Below, piece by piece: positions 12,158 to 24,820 of a DNA stretch of 64,000 bases. The translations under genes were made by a program, and so were the position numbers. The notes under the pieces were generated by a model that worked only from the letters and a program-made list of their open reading frames with translations, did not search any database and was not told the origin of the DNA. Each line of letters begins with the position of its first letter. Position 1 is the stretch's first letter. Origin of the DNA: Apostichopus japonicus (Eukaryota > Echinodermata > Holothuroidea > Aspidochirotida > Stichopodidae); NCBI RefSeq assembly GCF_037975245.1, contig NC_092572.1, positions 30,043,989-30,107,988 of the forward strand. The letters run 5' to 3'.

Positions 12158-13293
12158 GATAGTATTTGCATTGAAATGTCCGTGAAACAGACACCCCCCC
12201 TCCCCCCTAGAGTACAGAAGCTGAATAACTGTAAACAGACAATTCAATGACTCATTAAGTTGATGAGAAGCATCCACTACAAACCAATAAATCAAAACAA
12301 GGAAATGTTGAGACAGCTTTGCCCTACGGAGCCACCATACATTACACTGAGTGCTAGCTAAACTCCTAGTTTATCAGTTAAGTTTTAAGATTGACTTCCA
12401 ATATAGCATTAATCTTCATATATTGTTGCGGTCCATTAAAAACCACTGTTATATTGTCCAGATTGTATAAATTTCAGTACTCATATTGAATGTGAGAAAT
12501 TTAAATTTAACTGCAGAGGTTCATCAGTTATTTAGGTTGGTCTACTGAGCCTAGTTACACAAACTATGAGGTGAGTTCCTCTGATGCACCAAAATAGTCA
12601 TAAAATGTTTATGACCTAAAATGACATGTTTAACATGTATGACAGATTTGTCCAGGACAAATGCTGTTGAATGTGTTCCAAGGGCACTCTGTTGTTTGTA
12701 TGAATTTAAAAGAACAGGGTCATTTCATGTCAAATCACAGATGGCTGTTGCTGGACCCTCTCCAAATATTACCACCCTCATTGCATGGTTAGAGCACCAT
12801 GACAAAAGCATATTCTGAAAATTTCAGTTGCATTGCTTCGAAATTGGCCGATTTATCACACTTTCAAATTCTGCAACTTGTCACCACCATTTTAGCATTT
12901 CTTAATTTCTGAGGTCTGATTTCTCAGCAATTAAACATCCTGCTACCTTTCTTTTACAGAAGCCCATAGGTTCCATAGAAATGGAAAATAAAAAAATTAG
13001 GCTACAAAAGCATTATCTTGTGGAGTTAGGTATGTATTGATTGACATTTGTTTTATAGAAAAGTCTTTTAATTAAGTGAATTAAAGAAGCCGCAGACAGC
13101 TTAGTTTGGAGGTAATTGCAAAGTCTGACATTTTCAGAATATACTTATTTCATTGTGTTCCAAGCATACAATTAATTTGATAAGTTTGAGAAGAGGTTGA
13201 ACTACAACAAACTCCAACGTCTGGTAATTTGATATGGAATGACCCAGAAATGTTCGGTTCAGATGTTACAATTTAAGAACACAATGGATTAAC
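12158..13293. other. Unassigned sequence with one dispersed-repeat match
   Basis: AT-rich, with a C-run around 12197-12207. The stretch 12677-12716 is the partner of 1583-1627. No gene supported. Confidence 0.4.
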
Positions 13294-13301
13294 ATTTAGA
13301 C

Positions 13302-13693
13302 CAGTGGCATAGGAAGGTACTTTTGAGTGGGGGGGGCTGAAGACTGGTGGCCGGCCAGGGGAGGGGGTGTCCCCCTCCCCTTTGGCACTTTTTTGCATTT
13401 CCAGGTGGCCTCAGATGCAATTTGGTGCAATATAGCACACTTCAACGCCCACTCCATTTTTAAAATAATTTTGCATTTTCAACTGGCCTTAGATGCAATT
13501 TTGTGCTTCAAATGAGATTTTTTTTCTGCCAAAATGTTCTGAGTAAAATGACTAATGTTGTTATCATTTATTGAGAAATGAAAAAGGGGTTTTCTGACTT
13601 GCGAAGTGGGGGGGCGGAATGATACTTCCGTCCGCCCATATTTTTCACTGGGGGGGCTGGCGCCCCCCCAGCCCCCTGGTTTCTACGTCCTTG
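13302..13693. mobile_element. hAT-like MITE with perfect 8-bp target duplication
   Basis: The element starts CAGTGGCATAGGAAGG and ends with the complement of CAAGGACGTAGAAACC. The termini are imperfect but share the CA...TG edge and spacing. It is flanked by ATTTAGAC at 13294-13301 and again at 13694-13701, exactly abutting. The inside holds G-runs, CCCCCTCCCC and two similar GCCT(C/T)AGATGCAATTT(T)G segments. It has no coding capacity. An 8-bp duplication is the hAT hallmark, so this copy is non-autonomous. Confidence 0.8.
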
Positions 13694-13701
13694 ATTTAGA
13701 C

Positions 13702-14702
13702 AAACATTTAGATATATACATTTAGACATACATGGATTAACATTTAGACATACATACACTGAGGTGTTGATGTCATCATCATCTTAATAAGGTTAAACTT
13801 AAAGGAGCATCCCATAGATTGAGTATATTTTAAAGGTGAACACCTTAAAACCTGAATAGCTATAGAAACATTACTTGTACTCACATTTTACTTTTGTCTT
13901 TCATTCATACCAATTATACTGACAGTCTGCCTGCAGTTATCTCTTTAGTTAAAACTCTTTAGTTTCATTTTGGGCTGACCTCATCATAGTCTGTTTGAAG
14001 TTCACTAAAGACCTTGGTATGTGAAAGTAATATCTGGAACCAGCCCAAATTTACCAAAAGTACATCAGGAATTCACTACAGTACTGTATGAAAATATTAA
14101 CAGAAATAATAAAACATGACATTACACCTTATAGTAATGAGCAAAGAAATGGATGTCATTGCATACAATAGATGTTTAAGTTAGACATATGGGCCAGGCC
14201 TGCTTCACTAGATGTAATAACTTATTTACATAATTATGCAAAATACAGGATATACACCAATTATGCTTACAGTGTTGATGGATCACTGTCAATTCTTCCA
14301 TCAGTATTTAGTCGTTATTTCAGGTCAACGGTTCTGTTTTGATCTGGTCACGGTACTACTGTAGGGTTCAAGTTGAATTAAAAGTTGACAGGTGGTGCTT
14401 TCACAAATACATCTGGTGATGTTGCCTGGCAACAAAGGCCTCAGTATCCATTCTTTTGCTTTAATTATTATTGGTAGTACAGACTTGTGACATGGACTAA
14501 TGCAGAGTGAAGTAGAAACACTTGAGGTGGCGTACTGTACTACAGTAATCAAACAGTTTTTGATCACATTTACTGCCAGCCACTTTTATTTCACAGAATA
14601 ATTGTAATTATTTAAATTAGGCTATTAGATTTTAATTCAAAAGACAGGATGCTCATTGTCAAGGAAATTACCATCAAACATATAGCCTGTTACTGTGACA
14701 AC
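13702..14702. other. Unassigned sequence
   Basis: No supported gene or repeat. An 80-codon minus-strand frame (14325-14567) has no recognisable product. Confidence 0.4.
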
Positions 14703-15736
14703 GGCCTTGTTCACATTTAAGAATGCAAAAGTGATTATTGATATTAAGTCCGCAAGGAGGATCAACTACGTAAGAACAAGATGCGTTCACATTTAAGATG
14801 AGTGAGTTTCGTAGTAAGTCCGCTTGCAAGATTAATATACTGCGCAGGCGTTAAATGGTCATATCAGCTGTTTACATTTTCCCTGTGCTTTGCCATTCCC
14901 ATATGTGCTGTACTAATACGTACAACTCCATACACCACTGCGCCGCAACATTCAATCATCGCACATAAACAGTATACTGTATTCAAACCACTCCATACCA
15001 CAACCATTACCAGTTTACCACTACACGCTAACCCAGCTTAGAATTTCTTCTAAACTCTTCCAATGGATGAGCGAACGATCTTACTAGTCAGTGTTTTACC
15101 TCTGATGTTGAATTTGATGCTAATCCAACATCGAAGGCACTTAAGGTTTAAAAGTATAAAGACCTAGTAAGGTCTATGCGTAGGCTAATGTAACTTCATT
15201 ATAGGCCTTTTACTAACTGCCATAGCAACCAATCCGAAAATCATCCTAATTGAAATATTAAACATAAAATTACAGATTTTGACCTCTTATAAAATCTGCC
15301 AGTTCGGCATACTGTACAATGAATTAAAGTTTATTAGATGTGGACTGTCGTTTATTTCAATTTCTTCTCACAACCTGTATGGTGGCTTTTCAGCAGTATT
15401 GGTAGAATCAGTTCAAAGAACAATGAAGCGGTTCACGTATAGCGTCGTTTGGTACAAACAAAAACACGTATGTAATGCAAGTTAAAAAATACCCGCCCAA
15501 TTCCAACTGGATATTATATAACTTAACCAGAAATCTTGGGTCACCATTAAGTCCGCGACCAATCACATTACATTTATTAAGAACGCAAGAGGGCCTGAAG
15601 AAGAAACCCGAAAGGAGGATTATTCTTAAGACTGCACACGGACTTGAAGTATGAGTACGCGAGCATTCACACTATCTGGAATTAATCGCCCTTGCGTACT
15701 TGAAGTACGGGTGCGTTCTTAAGTGTGAACAAGGCC
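14703..15736. mobile_element. 1.03-kb DNA element with GGCCTTGTTCACA inverted repeats
   Basis: The left end GGCCTTGTTCACATTTAAGA is matched by the reverse complement of the right end (GGCCTTGTTCACACTTAAGA), about 24 bp with two mismatches. Subterminal motifs recur: TTCACATTTAAGA again at about 14786, and AGGAGGAT on both sides. The interior has more CpG than its surroundings. I see no transposase; the frames at 14802-15041 and 15279-15485 are unrecognised. No unambiguous target duplication was found, so the superfamily is open. Confidence 0.65.
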
Positions 15737-16467
15737 AATGGTAACCAAGATGAAGGTATGAACTGAGTTGGATGTAAATAATGCCTGCATGGGTGGCTGT
15801 TAGGGTGAAAGCAATTAAATACATGGTAACATGCGTGTTAACATGTATCAAATACCAAGAAAAAGAGGAATAAATAAAAACCAGATAAGACTAGAAAACT
15901 AGAGGATACAAAAAGAACTATAAAGTAGATTGGAAATAAGTCCAGTTTTTAAAAAAAAATATATTCTAACCAGGTTTGTATCAGGTTTGTTCGCTATGTG
16001 ATTAAATGAGTGTGTGAATTTTAACATTATTTACAAAGATTCCAAGAGACACCACAGATGTGAACACAGTCACTGCAGCTTACACATTGATTGTGACCTT
16101 CAGATCATAACAGTAGGTGTTTATGCCATTAGTGCAGTATGATAATTCAAGAACAAATCATGAGAAAATTAACCATCAAAAAGATCTTTTGTTTGTCCTT
16201 GTTAAGTTGTCTGCAAAGTGAATTCTTGTGGTTTAAGATTCTAAAGTGGCTATTAATTCAGATATATACATTTGGAATTGCATTTTAGTGCTTTGTACCA
16301 CTAACGTGAAATTGTATCATAGTGCAGTCAAAAACTTTCAGTTTTAACAACAAATTTTGTCCACATTGCATGAAGTACGTAACCATCCTCATATTGGATT
16401 CAATATGGTACAGTGGGGAAAATTACACGGTTTGGAATTTGTCCCTGCCCCCTCCCCCCCCCCCCAG
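15737..16467. other. Unassigned AT-rich sequence
   Basis: No gene supported. A C-run at about 16452-16465 precedes the candidate exon that follows. Confidence 0.4.
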
Positions 16468-16731
16468 AAGAAGCAAGTTCAATACCAGATTTATCAAAAA
16501 CATGAAAGTAAATATTCCAACACTGTAATGGAAAGGCTGAATATTACGTTATTAGGTCATGAAGCATTATGCCAATTTTATAACCAGCAATTTCCTATAT
16601 TGTCCCTTTACCCAAGCCAAGCAAAAGCTGAAATTCCATATTTAGGGGCTTTGAGGTTTGTCGATGGAGAATGTCTCATAATGATATCAGCTTGCACTGT
16701 GCAGGATTATCTGTCAGACTGCTTCCTATAA
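16468..16731 (+). CDS. Possible terminal exon, 87 residues, product unknown
   Basis: A frame runs from just after a C-rich tract ending in CAG (acceptor-like) to a stop at 16729-16731. It gives 87 residues of unbiased, globular-looking composition, with segments such as ERLNITLLGHEAL and GALRFVDGECLIM. The same frame is also open upstream to an ATG at 16357, which would make 124 residues. I recognise no family. The C-tract could simply be a MITE homopolymer like others in the window, and no partner exons were found, so this may well be a chance open frame. Confidence 0.2.
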   Translation, partial: KKQVQYQIYQKHESKYSNTVMERLNITLLGHEALCQFYNQQFPILSLYPSQAKAEIPYLGALRFVDGECLIMISACTVQDYLSDCFL

Positions 16732-18448
16732 AGCTACTTGGTATATTGATGAGCTCTGTTTCTTTAAATTTAAAGACCCGTGTCGAATTCCTTGTTTCAG
16801 TCAAAGAAGAATCTGCAAGGTTAACGTTGCAATTAAGCCATAGAAATATAAATTTTAGAAAAAAAAATTAGAATTATAAAAAGCTGACAAAGTACACATG
16901 TACCGGTTCCTGAATGTGCTTCTTAATTTTACAAGTTAGTTTGACCCACTTCTGTGTATAAAAGCAGTGAAAACCCAAAGTTTATCTTAAGTTGTTTTTT
17001 AATTGTAGAACATTTGTCTCCATTTAAAACCTGAATGGCAATGATGAATATTTCATTATTATTATAGTGTTACAAATATGAAAACCACTGTACGGTTTCT
17101 TCACAATCAATCATGGTAATAATATGTACTGATATTAATTAGGTAATGGCAATATTGATTGATAGCTGTACTGGAAGCTTCCATTATTTTAAGTCTATAA
17201 TCATTCGAACGATAAGTAAAGTGTTCAGTTACTACAAAGTGGCAAACAGGTCGATTAATGTGCCAACTAATGTAGACAAATTACTTATATGGAAGTGTAC
17301 AGTATGTGTGGCATTCTTTTAGCTGTTCAGGAACTGACATTCAGAAAATAAATATTTAAATATGCTGAGTTCCTTACCATGTTTCATATGAGAGTATTTA
17401 TTAAACATGAAATAAGCAAACAAGATTATTCTGCTATATGAGTTGGATCAACAGTCCACGTTTGAGTTTGGCTGCACATCTGGAGTTATAATGTGTGCAC
17501 TGTTTTTAGACGTAACCACTATATTGACCTGAAAAGATGTTTCACTAATTATTTGAACTATTTGTGGTGAATCCACATACCAAATATGAAGTTCTTCAAA
17601 GCTTGAGTTTGGAATATTGTGAAGTTTTCAGACTAACTTGACCTCTGTTGACTTCAAATACCCTTTGACCTTCACAGAAAGTTATATAGCTCTTGTTTTC
17701 ACAATTAAAGGTGGACCTGCTTACCAACAATGAAGTTCATTAAAATTGACTTTGAAGAACTTTTTTTCGCAAGATTTTCATTGTATGACCTGTGCTGGCC
17801 TCAAATGAGCTCTGACCACCAGAGGAAACATTTCTTGAATTAATTAGCCACTAAGTGTTATTTTTGGAGTCATTATACATGTAGTGTACTGAAGTTTAAG
17901 GTTCCTCATCCTTATTCATTGTTTCTGGCTGCCTCCTGGTGCAAGTTATTCATATTCATGAGGTTGTGCATCATGAGGCTCAAGGCTTTGTAATTATTTG
18001 TCCTCCTATAGCCTTTCACACAGTTGCTAGTTTGCCACATACAACTAGGCCACAGTTTTGTTCTTTATTTTCTTAATTGTTGTATAAGTAAACCTAAAAA
18101 GCTTTTTCCCTCTTGTACACACACATGAAACTTGGTAGGTGTAGCATTGATATGACTGCAACATAGTTTTTCAAGCCTTATGATCCATGAAAGTATTATA
18201 CAAAACTGGGATTTATAGTTTAGAACACTTACACAAAAACCCACCCATACACGCATACATGTACATATAAAGCAACCCTTGTGAATTCAATAATCTTATC
18301 CATCCACAAAATTGAATATAAAACAGAGTATAAATGAGCCCCAATTTAGTACAAGGTTGATTAAATTTTCACTAGGCTATGAATGAGTCAATTAATCTTT
18401 GCGTTTAATTTCCTTTTTGTGTGTATTTTAATTGTGATGACTATACGG
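16732..18448. other. Unassigned sequence with TGACCT-rich stretch
   Basis: Between 17630 and 17830 several TGACCT/TGACCA-type half-sites occur (near 17639, 17667, 17787 and 17813) in a sequence that looks like an old dispersed repeat. No gene supported. Confidence 0.35.
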
Positions 18449-20775
18449 AGAGTAAATATAGTAATATAGCGATGGTAGAAGTATCCAGAGCTACGCAGAA
18501 GATTTAGGACAATGCTTCTTTAAAGCATCATCTTGTGCTGAATCTGAGAGTAAATATGGTAATATAGCAGAATATTTAGGGCAATGCTTCTTAAAGCATC
18601 ATCTTGTGCTGAATCTGAGAGTAAATATAGTAATATAGCAGAAGATTTAGGACAATGCTTCTTTAAAGCATCATCTTGTGCTGAATCTGAGAGTAAATAT
18701 AGTAATATAGCAGAATATTTAGGACAATGCTTCTTTAAAGCATCATCTTGTGCTGAATCTGAGAGTAAATATAGTAATATAGCAGAATATTTAGGACAAT
18801 GCTTCTTTAAAGCATCATCTTGTGCTGAATCTGAGAGTAAATATAGTAATATAGCAGAATATTTAGGGCAATGCTTCTTTAAAGCATCATCTTGTGCTGA
18901 ATCTGAGAGTAGATATAGTAATATAGCAGAATATTTAGGACAATGCTTCTTTAAAGCATCATCTTGTGCTGAATCTGAGAGTAAATATAGTAATATAGCA
19001 GAATATTTAGGACAATGCTTCTTTAAAGCATCATCTTGTGCTGAATCTGAGAGTAAATATAGTAATATAGCAGAATATTTAGGACAATGCTTCTTTAAAG
19101 CATCATCTTGTGCTGAATCTGAGAGTAAATAAAGTAATATAGCAGAATATTTAGGACAATGCTTCTTTAAAGCATCATCTTGTGCTGAATCTGAGAGTAA
19201 ATATAGTAATATAGCAGAATATTTAGGACAATGCTTCTTTAAAGCATCATCTTGTGCTGAATCTGAGAGTAAATATAGTAATATAGCAGAAGATTTAGGA
19301 CAATGCTTCTTTAAAGCATCATCTTGTGCTGAATCTGAGAGTAAATATAGTAATATAGCAGAAGATTTAGGACAATGCTTCTTTAAAGCATCATCTTGTG
19401 CTGAATCTGAGAGTAAATATGTAATATAGCAGAAGATTTAGGACAATGCTTCTTTAAAGCATCATCTTGTGCTGAATCTGAGAGTAAATATAGTAATATA
19501 GCAGAATATTTAGGACAATGCTTCTTTAAAGCATCATCTTGTGCTGAATCTGAGAGTAAATATAGTAATATAGCAGAAGATTTAGGACAATGCTTCTTTA
19601 AAGCATCATCTTGAGCTGAATCTGAGAGTAAATATAGTAATATAGCAGAATATTTAGGACAATGCTTCTTTAAAGCATCATCTTGTGCTGAATCTGAGAG
19701 TAAATATAGTAATATAGCAGAATATTTAGGACAATGCTTCTTTAAAGCATCATCTTGTGCTGAATCTGAGAGTAAATATGGTAATATAGCAGAATATTTA
19801 GGGCAATGCTTCTTTAAAGCATCATCTTGTGCTGAATCTGAGAGTAAATATGGTAATATAGCAGAATATTTAGGACAATGCTTCTTTAAAGCATCATCTT
19901 GTGCTGAATCTGAGAGTAAATATAGTAATATAGCAGAATATTTACGACAATGCTTCTTAAAAGCATCATCTTGTGCTGAATCTGAGAGTAAATATAGTAA
20001 TATAGCAGAATATTTAGGACAATGCTTCTTTAAAGCATCATCTTGTGCTGAATCTGAGAGTAAATATAGAAATATAGCAGAATATTTAGGACAATGCTTC
20101 TTTAAAGCATCATCTTGTGCTGAATCTGAGAGTAAATATAGTAATATAGCAGAATATTTAGGACAATGCTTCTTTAAAGCATCATCTTGTGCTGAATCTG
20201 AGAGTAAATATAGAAATATAGCAGAATATTTAGGACAATGCTTCTTTAAAGCATCATCTTGTGCTGAATCTGAGAGTAAATATAGTAATATAGCAGAATA
20301 TTTAGGACAATGCTTCTTTAAAGCATCATCTTGTGCTGAATCTGAGAGTAAATATAGTAATATAGCAGAATATTTAGGACAATGCTTCTTTAAAGCATCA
20401 TCTTGTGCTGAATCTGAGAGTAAATATAGTAATATAGCAGAATATTTAGGGCAATGCTTCTTTAAAGCATCATCTTGTGCTGAATCTGAGAGTAAATATA
20501 GTAATATAGCAGAATATTTAGGACAATGCTTCTTTAAAGCATCATCTTGTGCTGAATCTGAGAGTAAATATAGTAATATAGCAGAATATTTAGGGCAATG
20601 CTTCTTTAAAGCATCATCTTGTGCTGAATCTGAGAGTAGATATAGTAATATAGCAGAAGATTTAGGACAATGCTTCTTTAAAGCATCATTTTGTACTGAA
20701 TCTGAGAGTAAATATAGTAATATAGCAGAATATTTAGGACAATGCTTCTTTAAAGCATCATCTTGTGCTGAATCT
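18449..20775. repeat. 72-bp minisatellite, ~31 units plus a degenerate first unit
   Basis: Units start GAGAGTAAATATAGTAATAT and contain AGGACAATGCTTCTTTAAAG and CATCATCTTGTGCTGAATCT. From 18617 the register is 72 bp for 30 units, with one single-base deletion near 19420. The stretch 18449-18545 is a diverged, longer first unit. Because 72 is divisible by three, 24-residue periodic frames are open on both strands: on + until a TAA in the unit at 19130, and on - through 19383-20792. Within each unit TGCTTCTTTAAAGCA is a near-palindrome. Units are very similar, which implies recent amplification or homogenisation. No flanking splice structure supports translation. Confidence 0.95.
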
Positions 20776-21610
20776 GAAACCTTTCTTGGCAAACTTCAAT
20801 TTATCACATTGGATGCATTTGAAGTGATGAAGGAAGTTAGTGTTGACATTTTTTTAAACTCCTGTGGGTTCCTCTGTAAAAAAAAGAGCTATATTTGTGC
20901 TTGTTGGACTATTTTGTTTAACAGTTTTTGATGTGATACTGGATTCTTACAGTGAATGTACTGTATATTTGGGGCTAACATGTGCCTATCATCTTGCTAT
21001 TTCAATTCAGAATGATGGTGTTTCTGCCTACTTACATGGGAATTAGCTCTTACTCACTTTGGTTGTGTTTCTTTGTTGCAATCCTTGTCTTATAGTGTCC
21101 TCATGTATTACTATATTCATTCATTATTGTATACAAATATTGTTCTTTTCAAGGGAATGAGCCTATTGTGAAGCCCAGAAGAGTTTTTTACCACATTTTC
21201 TTTTCACTTACATCTTCACAATATATTTTTACCACTTGAAAAGGTAGCCTGTCTGTGGTGCGAAACAAATGTCTTCCGCAAAGCCTGTATTATCAGACAA
21301 CACTGTGTGTTTCTTCAATGTAGGTTACAAATGACCATGCTACATGTACTTTCCTTAGAGTTCACGGATGGGCCCCAAATGTTAGCGTGCTAAAATCTTT
21401 TGAAATTAACATATCAGGTTCTGAACTGTGAAACTTTTTGCAGACATCCAAGGCAAATTGATCAATATTTATGGACTTCGCATATTGTCTGTGAGCTTCA
21501 GTGAATGAAAGGTTAATTGTTGGGAGACTGTGATGATAGGCTTTTAATGATGTATGGTGTGTGCCTACAGTGTAATTACAATAGTACAAGTCTACAGGGG
21601 TAGATGTAGG

Positions 21611-21680
21611 CATAGGCGTAGGAGGCGGGGTGGGGGGCTGCAGCCCCCAACCAAATTTTTTTTGGGCACCTACTGAAAGA
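21611..21680. mobile_element. MITE terminal fragment, family also at 29621-29720
   Basis: CATAGGCGTAGGAGGCGGGG, then a G-run, GCTGCAGCCCCC, AACCAAAT and GGGCACCT are shared almost base for base with 29621-29720. It resembles hAT-type ends with G-run subtermini. The opposite end is not identified in either place. Confidence 0.5.
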
Positions 21681-22019
21681 AATAAAATTTGCATATTCTG
21701 GTTATAAATAAACTGAGCATTTGACTATTTGTTCACTTTGCAAACAAACTGGGGCATGCTGGGATTCTTCTCAGCATTCCTCATGAGTTGATATAAATTA
21801 TTAAATATTTTCAAGATTAAAAGAAGATAAGTTGCATGGTTTTATCATATTCCAAGCAAGGAGACTTTCAGCATAAGTCAACAACTTACAGCATAGATTG
21901 TTAATTATCAAATGTAACTAATGTTTGCATAATTAATATCATATGCATGAAAACAGCAAACAGAGAGATTTATTTGTGAGAAATAAAATTTAGACATGAT
22001 TATGATGAAGCAATACAAT

Positions 22020-22275
22020 AATATTCCGTTTTTAAAACGTTATTAAAATGTTTCGTGTTTTGTTTTGATAATGTATTTGTGGTGTAATAAATATGTTACG
22101 AAAACGTTTTCAGGCTATTATTTCAAAACATGTTTTTCATTAAAACATTTATAACATTAATATCTCATAAAAAATGTTATGCCAACGTTTTCATAACACC
22201 ACATTTAACGTTATAAAAACATATTTTAGAGGCTCTTTTAAAAATGTTATGATAACGTTTTGTGTTTGCTGGGTA
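22020..22275. repeat. Palindrome-rich AACGTT element fragment
   Basis: AACGTT or close variants recur roughly every 40-60 bp in both orientations (near 22038, 22106, 22180, 22208 and 22253), and the stretch ends in TTGTGTTTGCTGGGT. This layout suggests a MITE built from short inverted units. Precise ends were not determined. Confidence 0.45.
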
Positions 22276-23436
22276 ATTACTTCATTCTAACATTTATAGT
22301 TTTGGAAATATGCAATGTATTTTCCTTGTATTGTGTTTGTGCAGTACACTGTACATATCATTGCCTTGCACCGAGCACAGGTGCATTTTACTTTCACACA
22401 TTTTGATAAATTCACCATGTTTGTTGCTTTTGTTTAACATGATAAAGTTAACAGAAATTTGTGTGTGCACTGATCTTACCAAGGTCAGCATATATATTAA
22501 CACCTTGATTCAAATCATTTGAGTGCAGGCTGGGCTTGCGAATACTGATTAGTAGATAATATATGTGTTGCGTGCATCCTCAGCCCTATAGTGATTGATG
22601 CATTAGGAAGAGGCAAGCTGTCAACCAGCAAATAGCACAATATATTATATACTGTACTTTCATTTCATGCTTCAAAGCACTTGTACTGACAGTATCAACA
22701 ATACAATTATCATGTTTCCAATCAGTCGAAGGAATTGGAACTGTTCATACTGTTAGTACGACTGCTTTGAAGCATAATATGAGACCACAGTATAGAGCAG
22801 TAATTAGCATTGCAAAATTGTCCTCATTATTTGCCAGCTATGTCATAACTTCTGCATATGCGAAACATAATTTGCATACTTATAGCTTTTCAATATAGAA
22901 AATACAACTGCAAGTGCTGGAGTAAATTGCTCTGTATATTTATCCCCTCTTAATGTTCAAAATGCTTTCATAAGATGTAGGCCTTAAATCTTAGAGAATA
23001 CTCTAAACTCCCATGCTAGTTTAGATCTCTATCCAATATAGATCCAGTTATCAGCCTAGTTGACACTTTAATTATGTTATATATGTGTTTCAATTGACAC
23101 TGTCCATGATCCATTGATGTCTTGTTAGGATTGTCATTCCATGATCTATGCAAGCAAGCATTACAGTACCCAGTCTCAGCACAATCAAGGTTACCATGCA
23201 TCATGTGCATGTTGAGCTCATATGGTAAATAAGTAAGAATCATTATATATGAAGAAACATTATAGTAAACTAGTTAAAAATACAAAAACAACTAGCATAG
23301 GAAAATTATTGGATTTTAACAACAAAATGTACATAATGTCAACTTCACTCACCATTTGAATGTTCTTGTCTTGTAAATATTCTTTCTCAAACATGAAAGT
23401 TGACATAAAAGTCTCACCACTAAATTGCCCTATTTG

Positions 23437-24209
23437 CAAGGGCGGGGGAAGCACTTTTAATCTGGGGGGGCACCAACGTCGAAGGGCACTTTGCAGAAAT
23501 TCGATTGGACTGATGCAGCCTGATATTTAGTACCCTTTATAACTCTTATTGTATTATCTTATTTGCGTATACACATCACTCCATCATCGCTACCCCCCCC
23601 CCCCCCCCTCAAGGAAACAGTGCATACTAGCACTAAAATATCTAATGTGCAAATTGGGAAACAAGGAAAAAGACAAAATGAGGTGAAATCATTATAAAGT
23701 CCAAGTCCCTGCACACGCGATCCATACATGCATGAAAGCAAATGAAATATGTCAAAATACTGAAAGAAAAATAATTTTCTATGTTTTTCAAATGGTTAAA
23801 GTGATATTATTATGATCATTATTATTGTAACGACTTTCCCAATAATTCTAACCAATTTGGAAGGGTTATAACACAGCAAATGATTGTATGTTATTGGCAT
23901 GCGATGTAATAACCAACGCATGCCTATTTGCTATGCACATTAACATGTTGAACGCGCGCGTAGCGTGCGAAAAATTTTGGTAATATTTTTCGGGCAAGTC
24001 GTTACAGCCCCCCCCCCCCAATAAATTGGGCTTCTACGCCTGTGGTAGTTAACATTTAAAACTTCCCGAAATATTTCATTCGCCGTGGGTTTCGCTTTGT
24101 AAACTCTTTTTTTACTTTGAAATTTTTATGTAGAAAAAGGGCACATTTTTAACCTGAGGAAAAGTGGGGGGCACGTGCCCCCTGTGCCCCCCCGGTTCCG
24201 CCGCCCTTG
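23437..24209 (-). mobile_element. hAT-like MITE, CAAGGGCGG family, with perfect 8-bp target duplication
   Basis: Termini are CAAGGGCGGGGGAAGCAC and, at the other end, GGTTCCGCCGCCCTTG. Identical 8-bp flanks CCTATTTG lie at 23429-23436 and 24210-24217. The interior carries GGGCACTTTGCAGAAATTCG, a C-run at about 23594-23608 and TTTTTAACCTGAGGAAAAG. It is in the opposite orientation to the copies at 58173 and 63513. A C-run followed by AATAAATTGGGCTTCTACGC near 24007-24040 looks like a second element end nested inside. There is no transposase. Confidence 0.85.
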
Positions 24210-24217
24210 CCTATTTG

Positions 24218-24820
24218 ACCTGACATTAAACAGATTTTAGAAACACAACATATATGTAGCTGATGTTGGTGTTCTTTTTGGCTTGTTAATATGAAGCTGG
24301 AACTCCACTATATTACAATGCTTAGTTGCAATTAGTTTTAATTTCTGAGGAAATTAAAGAAAGCAAAGTCTGGAGTTGGGAATGGCAAAATATGGCATAA
24401 AGCATAATACTTACCTATCATCTGATATTAAGCTTCTTTGCAAACAAACTCAGCTGTAATTGTGTTTTAAAAGAATTTTTTTTAAATCCCCATCAAATGT
24501 TATTATTACCATTGATCATATCATCAACACATTTGCCTCACTTTTGAAAAGTAATTAGTAGTTAACTTGAGTTTTCAAAATTCTAATTATATTTAGTGCC
24601 AAAGAAATGCTTATGGAAAGCAATTTTTTGCACGTTTTTTGTTTTTCATATTGAAATGGAAAACCTGCAGTCAAATAACACTAATATTGATTAAATGCAG
24701 AAAAGAAATTTCTGTGAGTCTAATTTGATACATGTGTGTGTGCCATTTTAGCTATTGTAGAAGCAATGTGATTGACAGGAACTGGGTGTAACCTGCTGGA
24801 ATTGTCTGCTACAATATTTA
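24218..24820. other. Unassigned AT-rich sequence
   Basis: Nothing recognised. Confidence 0.4.

Larger units (their letters stand above)
20776..23428. other. Unassigned sequence with small repeat fragments
   Basis: Apart from the fragments listed separately at 21611-21680 and 22020-22275, no gene is supported. Short frames on both strands around 22294-22522 have no recognisable product. Confidence 0.4.

Noticed and set aside
18449-20775. CRISPR array
   Set aside because: Direct repeats are contiguous 72-bp units with no unique spacers, and the genome is clearly eukaryotic.
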